Assembly (NCBI GenBank): GCA_020723305.1
Contig: DYJC01000014.1
Coordinates: 1-64,000, forward strand
Direction of reading: 5' to 3'
DNA length: 64,000 bases
Source of the DNA: Desulfosudis oleivorans
GTDB taxonomy: Bacteria > Desulfobacterota > Desulfobacteria > Desulfobacterales > SURF-7
Positions 16,513 to 25,361 of this stretch are shown one piece after another (position 1 is the stretch's first letter; every line of letters begins with the position of its first letter). The notes under the pieces are model-generated. The model was not told the DNA's origin, did not search any database, and worked only from the letters and a program-made list of their open reading frames with translations. The position numbers and the translations under genes were made by a program.

Positions 16513-18344
16513 AACAGCTCCTCAATCAACTGGAGATTTATAATTCCGCCTATCGCAAGGGAAAGCCGTTGATCAGTGATGTTGAGTATGATCAGCTGGT
16601 AGAAAAGCTCCGGTCATTCAACCCATCCCATCCTTTTTTGAACAGAGTCGAACCGGAATCATTTGAGAGCAAAAAGGAGGTTCGACATCCTGTCCCCATG
16701 CTTTCCATTGAAAAAGCATATTCCCTGGAAGCCCTTGAACGATTTATCAATCGTGTACAAAAAGAAGCTTCGGAGATCGGAATATCGGATATTCGTTTCT
16801 TGGTAACTCCAAAGCTGGACGGGCTTGCCGGACGGGATGATGGAGAAATTTTTGCATCCAGGGGAAATGGCGAGGTCGGTTATGAGATCAGCAGTGCATT
16901 TGAGAAGGGAATTATTCCTCTTGGCGGCCGAGGCCGAGGGATCGGTGAAATCGTTATCAAGAAATCCTATTTTGAAGAGCATTTATCCGGCCATTTCGAA
17001 CACCCCCGGAACCTGGTGGTTGGAATCATCAATTCTGATAAATTGAATGAATTCGCAGTCAAGGCCATAGAAGACAAGGCTATATTTTTTGTGCCCTATG
17101 CGGAGTTGGAATCATGGATCGGAACCCCGGATGAGCTGCTGAATCAGATCGAAGAGGTAACCAGGATGCTTTCAGCCAAAACCGATTATCCTATGGATGG
17201 AATGGTTGCCGGCGTGACGGATGAGAAAGTTCGGGAGCATATGGGATCGACTGCACATCACTACCGATGGCAGATTGCCATTAAAACAAAAGGTGAAACC
17301 GCAGTCACCCGGGTGGAAAAGCTGGTCTGGCAGGTGGGGAGAACCGGCAATATAACGCCGGTGATGGAAGTTATGCCGATATTTCTTTCCGGTGCAACAA
17401 TCCGAAGGGTTACGGCACACAATGCCGGAAAAATAAGAGATGAAAAAATAGGCATAGGCGCGAAGATTGAGGTCATACGAAGCGGAGAGGTCATCCCCAA
17501 GCTGGAAAAAGTGATCTCGCCCTCTGATCAGATTGCGCTTCCAGGATGTTGCCCTTCCTGCAATTCATCCCTTGAATGGGATAATGATTTTTTAAAGTGT
17601 ATGGCCTCTTCTTGCCCGGCTCAGATAGAGCAAGGAATTATTCATTTTTTCAAAACTCTGGGAACCGCGGAATGGTTTGGTATCAAGACGGTTCAGAAGC
17701 TGGTGAAGGATGGATTTGACAGTCTTGTAAAAATCTATGCCATGACAGAGCAGGATTTTCTGGACATCGGATTTGGACCGGTGCAATCAAAAAATTTATG
17801 GAATGCCATACAGACAAGTATAAAAAAACCTGTAGAAGATTGGCGGTTTCTCGCAGCTTTCGGGGTTCCGGACCTGGGTACTGGGGATAGCCGGAAACTT
17901 TTATCCCATATCCGTCTGGAAGACCTTGGGAAAATCCGGAAAGAGGAACTTACTGAGATTCATGGCTTTGGTGAGAAGACCGGTGAATCCATACAAAAGG
18001 GAATTGAAAAGATATGGGACACCATAAAACATATGCTGAATATGGGCTTTACACTGGAAAAAACCCCCCTGGAAAATGAAAAAATAACAATAGGGAGCCC
18101 TATTGCCGGGAAAGGGATTGTGTTTACCGGTAAAATGAAAAAAGGCAGCCGGGAAGATATGCAGATTCATGCACGAAAGCTCGGTGCCAATGTTCAAACA
18201 ACGGTAAGTGGAAAAACGGATTATCTGGTATGTGGTGAAGATGTGGGGGATAGCAAGATCAGAAAGGCCCAGACGGTTAATGTGAAAATAATTACGGAAG
18301 AAGAATATTTTCAAATTGTTGGAAGATTGAATACCACTTCATAA
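16485..18344 (+). CDS. ligA: Divergent NAD-dependent DNA ligase (LigA family)
   Basis: About 619 residues from the ATG at 16485, a little shorter than typical LigA (~670). Domains: Ia (LISDVEYDQLVEKL, then HPVPMLSIEKAYSLEAL), adenylation domain with catalytic PKLDGLAG (Lys about 110), SRGNGEVGY, IGEIVI, HPRNLVVG, DGMVAGV; OB fold with WQVGRTGNITPVMEV and RSGEVIP; a four-Cys zinc finger near 354-380 (CCPSC...CMASSC); HhH domain; BRCT from about 540 (GKGIVFTGKM). The signatures are drifted: the position two before the catalytic Lys is Thr where E. coli has Glu113, and TRGDG is SRGNG. It may be a secondary ligase. An in-frame ATG at 16452 would lengthen the overlap with the previous gene. Confidence 0.85.
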   Translation: MSDISANEIKQLLNQLEIYNSAYRKGKPLISDVEYDQLVEKLRSFNPSHPFLNRVEPESFESKKEVRHPVPMLSIEKAYSLEALERFINRVQKEASEIGISDIRFLVTPKLDGLAGRDDGEIFASRGNGEVGYEISSAFEKGIIPLGGRGRGIGEIVIKKSYFEEHLSGHFEHPRNLVVGIINSDKLNEFAVKAIEDKAIFFVPYAELESWIGTPDELLNQIEEVTRMLSAKTDYPMDGMVAGVTDEKVREHMGSTAHHYRWQIAIKTKGETAVTRVEKLVWQVGRTGNITPVMEVMPIFLSGATIRRVTAHNAGKIRDEKIGIGAKIEVIRSGEVIPKLEKVISPSDQIALPGCCPSCNSSLEWDNDFLKCMASSCPAQIEQGIIHFFKTLGTAEWFGIKTVQKLVKDGFDSLVKIYAMTEQDFLDIGFGPVQSKNLWNAIQTSIKKPVEDWRFLAAFGVPDLGTGDSRKLLSHIRLEDLGKIRKEELTEIHGFGEKTGESIQKGIEKIWDTIKHMLNMGFTLEKTPLENEKITIGSPIAGKGIVFTGKMKKGSREDMQIHARKLGANVQTTVSGKTDYLVCGEDVGDSKIRKAQTVNVKIITEEEYFQIVGRLNTTS

Positions 18345-18851
18345 TCTATTTTTTGATCTAGACATTTTTCTATCCTTCGTTCTGCTGATGACAAACAAAG
18401 GATACTCGCGTCAATCGGACTCAGGTGTTCAGCGATCGCGGCTGTTGCCTCCTGTCCTCACTGTCTCTCCGTTCAATCCCCTGTCGTCGCTCCGGGATGT
18501 ATATATCATAGGATACACATCGTCGATCAATATTACTTCGTCTGCCTCCATTATCGGTAAGATTTGTTTTCAAAATATCTATCTCCCTTTCATATGAGAT
18601 GTTCGAGTTCCAAGCGATTTCAAAAGTCGCTGCGCTGTTCAGATGTATTATCCTGATCCATCAATTTAATTGTCCACTGTTTAAGCAAGCGCTGTACCAA
18701 TTATCAGAATTTTAAAAAAGCAAATGATAACAGTTTGTTTTAGAATTCAGGCTGTCCGGATTCAGTAAAATTTGTGGTATGAATGAAATAAAAACAGGCA
18801 AGATATTACCACTCGATAATATATGTAATACCTTGAAAGATAACAGAAGTG
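18345..18851. other. Intergenic stretch between convergent genes
   Basis: About 500 bases with no supported gene. A hairpin with arms TATCCTTCGTT (18371-18381) and AACAAAGGATA (18394-18404, one mismatch) lies just after ligA and may end its transcript, though no T tract follows. The GC-richer part around 18420-18500 and the ATATATCATAGGATAC segment near 18505 hold short frames only. The word GCGATTTCAAAAGTCGC near 18616-18632 is a small palindrome. Confidence 0.4.
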
Positions 18852-18856
18852 ATGAT

Positions 18857-18905
18857 GAAAAAAGAAAAAGAAATGCCCCCGTACATTGCTTGCGTGTACG
18901 AGGGC
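18857..18905 (-). terminator. Rho-independent terminator of the minus-strand acyl-CoA cluster
   Basis: Read on the minus strand, GCCCTCGTACA pairs with TGTACGGGGGC (18895-18905 with 18875-18885; one U-G wobble), a 9-nt loop, followed by ATTTCTTTTTCTTTTTT. It is located about 50 nt past the thiolase stop codon. Confidence 0.85.
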
Positions 18906-18955
18906 AAAAAAGGTTGGTTTTCAAACTGTACAATCAGAGCATACGAGGTAATGGG

Positions 18956-20164
18956 TTATTTATATCGTCCGACAATGGATATCGCATTTACATTGGAAAA
19001 CGGAAAACCCCCCAGATTGTGTGTCAGGCCAATGTTCGCGTTGCTAAGCTGCCTGTTCCCGGCTTTTCCCAAAAGCTGGAGATACATTTCGTAAAGCATT
19101 CGAAGTCCGGATGCGCCGATTGGGTGTCCAAAACATTTCAGGCCACCGTCAATCTGACAGGGAATCTTGCCATCTGCATTAAAAAAACCATCCATGACAT
19201 CTTTGGTTGCCCCACCTTCCGGAGAGATAAAAAGATCTTCATAGGTTACAAATTCGGTAATGGAGAAGCAGTCATGAACTTCAAACATGGAGATTTCTTC
19301 TCTTGGATTTTGAATGCCGGCCTCCTGATAGGCTCGTTTTGCCGCCTGTCTGGTTGTGGCAAAATAGGAACCATCCCAGTCTTTATATCCCTGCTCCTGA
19401 CCGTTACTGACAGCCAACTGAAGCGCTTTAACGGTGACCAGGTCTGTCTTGCCGAGACTTTTCGCAATTTCAGGAGTCGTCACGATAGCGCATGCAGAAC
19501 CATCACTTACCCCACAGCAATCAAAAAGCCCCAACGGATCAGCAATGATCGGAGAAGCCATAACCTGTTCAAGGGTTACCGGTTTCCTCAGATGTGCTTT
19601 GGGATTTTTTGCTCCATTTGCATGACTTTTCACAGAAACCATGGCGATCGCTTTTTTCAGGTCCTCATAACTGATGTTGAATTTGGCTCTGTAGGCACTG
19701 GCAAGTTGTGCAAAAGATCCGGGTGCGGAAATGTTCGGCATAACCTGCCCAACCAATGAACCACTGTTTACGCTGTCCATGGCCGGTAATCCGCCATAGC
19801 CGGTGTCTTTTAATTTTTCAACGCCCTGAGCAAGAGCAATATCGCAGGCTCCGGAAGCAACGGCATAAACCGCACCTCGAAAGGCTTCTGTTCCTGTAGC
19901 GCAGAAGTTTTCTACCCGGGTGACCGGAATGTATGGCAACCTAAGGGCAAATGGCAAGCCAAGCGCTCCTTTTCCAGTTCCGATTTCGTCGTAACATTGG
20001 CCAAACCAAGCTGCCTGGATTTCGCTTTTATCAATCCCTGCATCTGTTATGCATTCCTGAAAAGCTTCGACCATGAGTTGCTCCGGGCCGCAGTCCCACC
20101 GTTCACCAAACCGGCTACATCCCATTCCAAGAATTGCAACTTTATCTTTGATTCCATCAGCCAT
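18956..20164 (-). CDS. SCPx-type thiolase (acetyl-CoA acetyltransferase family)
   Basis: 402-residue thiolase-fold enzyme expected to cleave a 3-ketoacyl-CoA or condense acyl-CoAs. The nucleophile region is TRVENFCATGTEAF (Cys about 88). The C-terminal catalytic region is GGLKCFGHPIGASGLRM with the GHP histidine near residue 350 and the second cysteine K-C-F, and HDCFSITE lies near 295. The lack of the classical second CxGG motif places it in the SCPx/nondecarboxylating archaeal-like group. It starts 1 nt after the HMG-CoA-synthase-like/DUF35 gene, with AGGAGG before its ATG, so the two are almost certainly coexpressed and may form one complex. Last gene of the cluster; a terminator follows. 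Confidence 0.9.
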   Translation of the reverse strand: MADGIKDKVAILGMGCSRFGERWDCGPEQLMVEAFQECITDAGIDKSEIQAAWFGQCYDEIGTGKGALGLPFALRLPYIPVTRVENFCATGTEAFRGAVYAVASGACDIALAQGVEKLKDTGYGGLPAMDSVNSGSLVGQVMPNISAPGSFAQLASAYRAKFNISYEDLKKAIAMVSVKSHANGAKNPKAHLRKPVTLEQVMASPIIADPLGLFDCCGVSDGSACAIVTTPEIAKSLGKTDLVTVKALQLAVSNGQEQGYKDWDGSYFATTRQAAKRAYQEAGIQNPREEISMFEVHDCFSITEFVTYEDLFISPEGGATKDVMDGFFNADGKIPCQIDGGLKCFGHPIGASGLRMLYEMYLQLLGKAGNRQLSNANIGLTHNLGGFPFSNVNAISIVGRYK

Positions 20165-20165
20165 G

Positions 20166-21629
20166 TTATACCTCCTCTTTTGAAATTACCGGTTTTGCTT
20201 TCCAGTAATACTGTATAAAACCTCTAGGCTTATCAAAATTTCGAATTCGGAATACCATCTTGACTGGTAATCCGACTCTGATTTTTCCGGCCTCATAGTC
20301 TGTGAAATCGAACATGCCACGACCTTCGTTTTCAAAGGTGATCATGCCATAGTGCGCTGGAGGATCCAACGTATAGGTTAACAGGTCAGAGGTATAGGTT
20401 TTGATTGTTCCAGGCAGGTCTGAAAATTCACAGTCTTCCTGGGTTCCGATCTCTCCGCATTCCGGATTTACACACATCTCTGATTTTGGAAATTGGGCAG
20501 TACTACATTTTTTGCACTTTCCACCGACCATTCCCAGAATCATCTTACGGCTTCGGTAGAGGGTTGTGAGGGCGGTTTTATAATTTCCTTCCGCTCTCAT
20601 CATCCAATCCTGTTGAAGCATTCCCCGATGGGATAAAAATTTGATATAATTCAGTTCTGCTTTTTTATCCGCCAGACAGCCGGAGATTCCGTGTCTGGGA
20701 CTTAGATTTTTTATTTTGTCCGTTACCTCAAACAACATGGCAACCGCTCCCTGGCCGAAAGTTGCAACGAGCAGTTTGTCGCCTGGTGATGCTGTTTCAA
20801 GGGCCAGGGCCAGCATGACGATTGGATGCGCTGAACCGGTATCACCACAAACCTTGTGCATATTGTCGGATACTTTATCAGCGGTGATGCCGAAACCTGC
20901 TGCAATTTCCGAAGGTACGCGGCCAAAAACACAAGGCATGATGAAGCGGGAGATTTCCTTACCATCCACACCGGTTTTTTTGAGTACTCCCTGAATCGCC
21001 TTTGGCACCAGTTTGCCGATTCCTTCATCCTTGATCCAGCGCTCTTCCCAGTTGTAATCAAATTTTTCACCTTGTCCCCTGAAATGATCGATAAAATCAT
21101 CTGTGATGGTATACGCACCTTTAAACTCGGCGATTACATTTTCCCTTCCGATCAAAAGAGATGCAGCACCATCTCCTGCCCAGAGCTCATGTGAATAAGC
21201 CATTTTGGTAATTCGTCGGTCACCTGCGGCAACGAGTGAATTCCGATAGTCTCCGGTTTTTACCGCATTGATCCCTGCAATAACTGCCGATAATCCGGCC
21301 CGTGTAGACCCTGTAAAGTCGGCGGTTTCTATATCTTCTTTCAGGTTTAGTGCTGTGGCAAGAATTCCACCATTTTGTCTATCCTGAAACGGCATGTTGA
21401 GGGATGAAAAGTAGGTCGCATCAATCTTTATTTTGTCAAAGCCTGCAATGCAGTCTCTTGACGCCTCTACCGCCATTGTCAGACTATCTTCGTCCCAGTT
21501 GGCCATTGATTTTTCACCACCTGCGGAACCGATGAGTCCAGGTGCCATCCAGGCGTTTGCGCCATATATTGCGCCGCGGTTTAATCTTAATCTGGGGATA
21601 TATCCACCATAAGATGTGATACCAACCAT
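20166..21629 (-). CDS. HMG-CoA-synthase-like protein fused to a DUF35 OB-fold domain
   Basis: 487 residues. Residues about 1-330 resemble archaeal-type HMG-CoA synthase (GITSYGGYIPRLRLNR, WAGDGAASLLIG, GDTGSAHPIVMLALALE). Residues 370-487 are a DUF35 module: a zinc ribbon with Cys 372, 375, 386 and 391 followed by an OB fold (YTLDPPAHYGMITFENEGRG). Aligned by eye to archaeal HMG-CoA synthase (EFACKAGT), the nucleophilic cysteine position reads ADFTGSTRAG, with Gly107 in its place; the catalytic His segment reads FIMPCVFGRVP. So the synthase domain is probably not catalytic in the usual way. In archaea, thiolase, HMG-CoA synthase and DUF35 form one complex; here two of the three parts are one chain next to a thiolase gene. 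An accessory role for the thiolase is inferred. Confidence 0.8.
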   Translation of the reverse strand: MVGITSYGGYIPRLRLNRGAIYGANAWMAPGLIGSAGGEKSMANWDEDSLTMAVEASRDCIAGFDKIKIDATYFSSLNMPFQDRQNGGILATALNLKEDIETADFTGSTRAGLSAVIAGINAVKTGDYRNSLVAAGDRRITKMAYSHELWAGDGAASLLIGRENVIAEFKGAYTITDDFIDHFRGQGEKFDYNWEERWIKDEGIGKLVPKAIQGVLKKTGVDGKEISRFIMPCVFGRVPSEIAAGFGITADKVSDNMHKVCGDTGSAHPIVMLALALETASPGDKLLVATFGQGAVAMLFEVTDKIKNLSPRHGISGCLADKKAELNYIKFLSHRGMLQQDWMMRAEGNYKTALTTLYRSRKMILGMVGGKCKKCSTAQFPKSEMCVNPECGEIGTQEDCEFSDLPGTIKTYTSDLLTYTLDPPAHYGMITFENEGRGMFDFTDYEAGKIRVGLPVKMVFRIRNFDKPRGFIQYYWKAKPVISKEEV

Positions 21630-21673
21630 GATTGACCTCCGTGGTTTTTTTTGTGTAATTATTTTTTTAAAGG

Positions 21674-21833
21674 GGTTATCTCAAAAATAGTTACGTTTTT
21701 GAGGATAACCTATAGTGAATAACAAGTGCCGGCCTTGTGCTGTTTTTTCTTTTCTGCTTTGGCTTGGAGGAGATTCAAGCAAATTGATTGAAAAGTGATA
21801 ACATTCATTTCCGAGCTCGGCCGGCACTTGTTA
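21674..21833. repeat. Two inverted repeats upstream of the HMGS-like gene
   Basis: First, GGTTATCTCAAAAA (21674-21687) pairs with TTTTTGAGGATAACC (21696-21710). Second, a perfect 15-bp pair TAACAAGTGCCGGCC (21720-21734) and its complement at 21819-21833 encloses 84 nt. The outer layout TAACAAG...CTTGTTA with 114 bp total resembles a small MITE or an attC-type palindrome. It lies between the SDR gene and the HMGS-like gene, both on the minus strand, and may separate them transcriptionally. Confidence 0.55.
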
Positions 21834-21901
21834 AAGGTTATTATAAAATCAGGATGCGTAACAGTTCCTGGGTTGCTGTTCGACATCTATTTTTTTTAAC
21901 T

Positions 21902-22810
21902 TCAGGATAGTAACGGTCCTAAGTAGGCAAAGGATTCACCAACGCTGCCAAGACTCTTTGCTTTGTCCAGACTGGTGATTTTATCCCAGTTATTCTGAAT
22001 TTCTTCTGCTGTGATTTCTCTCTTCCCATCCCCGATACAGATTCCGGGTGCACAAACAATCTCTGTTCTGCTGAACCATCCAGCAGCACAGTTGAAAATC
22101 ATTTTGGTATCCTTGTTATCCTCTGATACAAGATACAATACTAGTGGCGTGATGAATTCGGGTTTTAGTTTTTTAAACAGATCCGGCGGCATAATATCTT
22201 CCGTGAGACGGGATGCTGCAATGGGGGCAATGGTATTGATTTTAATATTATATTTAGCACCTTCTATGGCGATGTTGTTCATCAAGCCAACCAGGCCCAT
22301 TTTGGCGGAACAGTAGTTGCTCTGTCCAAAATTGCCGTATAAACCTGCACCGGAAGCTGTATTTATAATTCGGCCATATCCGTTATCTTTCATGATTTTG
22401 AACGCCGGCTGGGTTACGCAATAAGCCCCTTTCAGATGAACAGCAAGTACCAGATCCCACTCCGCTTCCGTCATTTTCACAAGGCTTTTATCTCTCAGAA
22501 TACCCGCATTATTGATGACGATATCGATTTTACCAAAATTATCCACAGCGGTTTTCACAATGTTTTCTCCGCCTTCAACGGTTGCCACAGAGTCATAATT
22601 GGCAACAGCCATTCCGCCGGCTTTTTTTATTTCATCCACGACATTATCAGCGGCGCTATTGCTTTTCCCTGACCCATCCCGCGTACCACCTAAGTCATTT
22701 ACAACTACCTTCGCTCCTCTTTGAGCAAGGGCTAATGCATAAGTTCGACCAAGACCGGCACCGGCACCGGTAACAATAGCCACTCTGTTATCAAATCGGA
22801 TTTCTGCCAT
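21902..22810 (-). CDS. MFE-2-type (R)-3-hydroxyacyl-CoA dehydrogenase (SDR)
   Basis: 302-residue short-chain dehydrogenase that looks like the dehydrogenase domain of peroxisomal multifunctional enzyme type 2. It has the NAD-binding VTGAGAGLGRTYALALA, VVVNDLGG with the inserted GTRDGSG loop typical of MFE-2, IVINNAGILRDKSL, the catalytic Ser in IINTASGAGLYGN, and YCSAK with the catalytic Tyr and Lys near residue 170. The C-terminal extension past 230 is also MFE-2-like. Expected reaction: oxidation of (R)-3-hydroxyacyl-CoA to 3-ketoacyl-CoA with NAD. The matching hydratase 2 lies at 43.7 kb. A ribosome-binding site GAGGAGAAAA precedes the ATG. Confidence 0.88.
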   Translation of the reverse strand: MAEIRFDNRVAIVTGAGAGLGRTYALALAQRGAKVVVNDLGGTRDGSGKSNSAADNVVDEIKKAGGMAVANYDSVATVEGGENIVKTAVDNFGKIDIVINNAGILRDKSLVKMTEAEWDLVLAVHLKGAYCVTQPAFKIMKDNGYGRIINTASGAGLYGNFGQSNYCSAKMGLVGLMNNIAIEGAKYNIKINTIAPIAASRLTEDIMPPDLFKKLKPEFITPLVLYLVSEDNKDTKMIFNCAAGWFSRTEIVCAPGICIGDGKREITAEEIQNNWDKITSLDKAKSLGSVGESFAYLGPLLS

Positions 22811-22926
22811 GATTTTTCTCCTCTTGTATGATTGGGTAATTTATTTGAAGCGATCCACAAATGTTTAAAAACTTATTCTGAAGATCGTTTCCCTTTATAA
22901 CCATCGTGCACAAAAGTCATCAAATT

Positions 22927-24072
22927 TTATAACTGCATCAGTTTGGAGATGATAAATTTCATGATTTCATTTGTTCCGGCAAAAATTGAGGTAACTCTGG
23001 CATCCCGCCATCCCCGAGGAATCAAATTGGCTTCCACCATTCCGTCCTCTCCCATAATTTCAAGGGATTTCCCCAAAACACGATTTGTCATTTCCGTTGT
23101 CCAGAATTTTGCCATAGAGGTTTCTGTCTTGATATCTTTTTTTTCAATATGGTCGGCGATCAGTTTGTCTACAAATGTTCTGCCGATCTTGATATCGGCA
23201 GCCATTTCCACTAAGGCAAATTGAACTGCCTGGGATTTGGATAACGGTTTCCCAGTCCCATCTTTTTTTGTTTTACAATACGCAACAATCTGTTTCAGAC
23301 ATACTTCTGCGCCATATAACGCTCCCATTGAACAGACCAGCCTTTCCTGTTGAAGTTTTCCCATAAGCATGAGAAAGCCATATCCCTTTTCTCCCAGGAG
23401 GTTGGTTTTTGGAATCCGGCAGTTGTTGAAGAACAGTTCGGCGGTATCCTGACTATGCCAGCCCATTTTTTCGAGTTGTTTGCCTTTATCAAAACCAGGA
23501 GTTCCCGCTTCAACAACATACAGGGAAAGAGCCTGATAAGGGTCCTGAACTGCGGGATCTTTGGCCGCAACGATAACAATATCACAGAGAATACCGTTTG
23601 AGATGAATGTTTTTGAACCAGAGATAACGACCTCATCCCCATCTTCTATAGCAGTGGTTTGAAGGGAAGACAGATCACTTCCTGCACCTGGTTCCGTCAT
23701 GGCAACGGCCGTTACAACTTCTCCGGATACGCATCCGGGAAGATATTTCTTTTTCAGCTCCACAGATCCATATTCATCCAGATAGGGAACAACCACATCG
23801 CTATGGAGGGGTGCGGCAAGTCCGGTTTGGCCTGTTGCGGCCATTTCTTCACAAACGATTGCCGAATAGAGAAAATCTCCACCAAGGCCTCCGTACTCCT
23901 TGGAAACACTTGTGCATAAAAAACCATTTTTTCCCATTTTATTCCAGATCTCTCTGGGAACGATATGATCTTTTTCCCATTGATCTGAATAGGGTTTAAC
24001 TTCTTCTGCCAGAAAATTTCGAAGGCGTTGTCTGAAGTCATTGTGTTGTTCTGTATAGCGTAAAATATCCAT
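22927..24072 (-). CDS. Acyl-CoA dehydrogenase, long-chain-type active site
   Basis: 381-residue flavoenzyme of the acyl-CoA dehydrogenase family. Signatures: TEPGAGSDLSSLQTTA (FAD/substrate loop) near residue 128 and the C-terminal DARVTSIFAGTNEIMKFI. The usual catalytic Glu position in IYEGTNE is Ala here, as it is Gly in mammalian long-chain acyl-CoA dehydrogenase (IYGGTNEIMK). In that type the base lies on an inner helix after an LPQERL-like element; here LQQERLVCSMGALYGAEVCL fits, with Glu in GAEVC as the candidate base. So it is probably active, not broken. Electrons should go to EtfAB. It lies 33 nt downstream of a second acyl-CoA dehydrogenase gene. Confidence 0.9.
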   Translation of the reverse strand: MDILRYTEQHNDFRQRLRNFLAEEVKPYSDQWEKDHIVPREIWNKMGKNGFLCTSVSKEYGGLGGDFLYSAIVCEEMAATGQTGLAAPLHSDVVVPYLDEYGSVELKKKYLPGCVSGEVVTAVAMTEPGAGSDLSSLQTTAIEDGDEVVISGSKTFISNGILCDIVIVAAKDPAVQDPYQALSLYVVEAGTPGFDKGKQLEKMGWHSQDTAELFFNNCRIPKTNLLGEKGYGFLMLMGKLQQERLVCSMGALYGAEVCLKQIVAYCKTKKDGTGKPLSKSQAVQFALVEMAADIKIGRTFVDKLIADHIEKKDIKTETSMAKFWTTEMTNRVLGKSLEIMGEDGMVEANLIPRGWRDARVTSIFAGTNEIMKFIISKLMQL

Positions 24073-24105
24073 GATTGTCTTTCTCCTAAACCATCTTACC
24101 CCAAG

Positions 24106-25257
24106 CTATTTCAATTTTCCGATAGTTGTATTGGCGATAATATCTTTTAATACGGTAAAATTACCCTCTCTTATCTGTAATACCTTGGCATCACGATAGA
24201 AGTGTTCGATTTCGTATTCCGTCATATATCCATATCCACCCAAAAGCTGAACAGCTTCGTTGGTGACTTCCATTGCAGCATTGGTCGCCGCTATCTTGGT
24301 CAAGGCAGAAAATTTGGGATCTAATTTGCCGTTGTCGAATCTCTGAGCAGACTCATAGGTTAGTAATTTTGCGGACTCGATTTTAATACACATATCCGCT
24401 ATTTTGTGCCTTACAGATTGAAATGCAGCAATCGGTCTGTTGAATTGTTCTCTTCCTTTAATATACTCCAATGCTCGTTCATATGCGCCTTGAGCTGTTC
24501 CGATCGCCTGAGCTGCGAAAAGGATTCTGCTTTCGGTGAAAAATTTCTGAACATTATCATATCCTTTTCCTTCCTCACCGATCAGATTGGTTACAGGAAC
24601 TTTTACATTTTCAAATTTCAGATCAGTCATGCTCATCATATTGGTGCCGAGTTTGGTACCCTGATCTGCAGTTGACAGGCCATCTGTTTTCGCGTCCACC
24701 AAGATCAGGCTGGTACCATTTATCGGGATGGATGCATTGGGGTCGGTCTGGCAAAGAACAATATAAAAGTCTGCAGAACTGCCATTCAGGACAAAAGTTT
24801 TCTTCCCGTTGATCACCCAGGAGTCACCTTTCTTCACAGCAGTTGTAAAAATGCGGCAAAGGTCACTGTTTGAATCCGGCTCAATAAATGCTCCTCCGGA
24901 AAGAGACTCCCCTTCTGCAATTTTAGGAAGATATTTGCTTTTCAGCTCATCACTGCCAAATCGAAGAATACACTCAGATGCATATCCGGCCATGGTAATG
25001 GTAATCCCCATACTGGAATCTTTCCGGCATAGTTCTTCAGCAACAATAACATTTTCAAATATTCCCAGATTTGCACCCGAAAATTGTTCCGGATAGTGGA
25101 TACCAATAAATCCTAATTCAGCAGCCTTTTTCCAGATTTGTATTGGATATTCCCGATTTTTTTCAAATTCCTGGATCTGCTCTTTGTCGAATTCTCCTTT
25201 TGCAAATGCTTTGACGGCTTTCTGGATCTGTTGTTGTGATTTGTCAAATTCAAACAT
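24106..25257 (-). CDS. Acyl-CoA dehydrogenase, short/branched-chain type
   Basis: 383-residue acyl-CoA dehydrogenase. Visible: the N-terminal helical domain with LGFIGIHYPEQFSGAN, the AFIEPDSNSDL loop (variant of TEP.AGSD), WVINGKKTFVLNGSSADF, and the C-terminal AVQLLGGYGYMTEYEIEHF YRDAK block followed by IREGNFTVLKDI, in which the Glu of REGN occupies the catalytic-base position. Oxidises an acyl-CoA to the 2-enoyl-CoA with FAD. It is the first enzyme gene downstream of the TetR regulator and is co-oriented with the second dehydrogenase gene, 33 nt away. Confidence 0.92.
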   Translation of the reverse strand: MFEFDKSQQQIQKAVKAFAKGEFDKEQIQEFEKNREYPIQIWKKAAELGFIGIHYPEQFSGANLGIFENVIVAEELCRKDSSMGITITMAGYASECILRFGSDELKSKYLPKIAEGESLSGGAFIEPDSNSDLCRIFTTAVKKGDSWVINGKKTFVLNGSSADFYIVLCQTDPNASIPINGTSLILVDAKTDGLSTADQGTKLGTNMMSMTDLKFENVKVPVTNLIGEEGKGYDNVQKFFTESRILFAAQAIGTAQGAYERALEYIKGREQFNRPIAAFQSVRHKIADMCIKIESAKLLTYESAQRFDNGKLDPKFSALTKIAATNAAMEVTNEAVQLLGGYGYMTEYEIEHFYRDAKVLQIREGNFTVLKDIIANTTIGKLK

Positions 25258-25361
25258 TTTGTCTTACTCCTGAACCGTTGCCTTCCTTATCGGAAGTTCT
25301 TTGCTTTTGTTGTTGCTTCGTAATTTGGGTATAACATAACCGATATATTAATACCTACATT

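Noticed and set aside
18388-18597. A 69-codon plus-strand frame after ligA
   Set aside because: No start signal and low-complexity Ser/Pro-rich product; the region looks non-coding.
18779-19759. A 326-codon plus-strand frame
   Set aside because: Antisense to the thiolase gene and running through its terminator; composition is that of a shadow frame.
22927-24072. Acyl-CoA dehydrogenase considered catalytically dead because IFAGTNE lacks the usual Glu
   Set aside because: Long-chain and isovaleryl-type dehydrogenases place the base on another helix, and the LQQERL...GAEVC segment supplies a Glu there.
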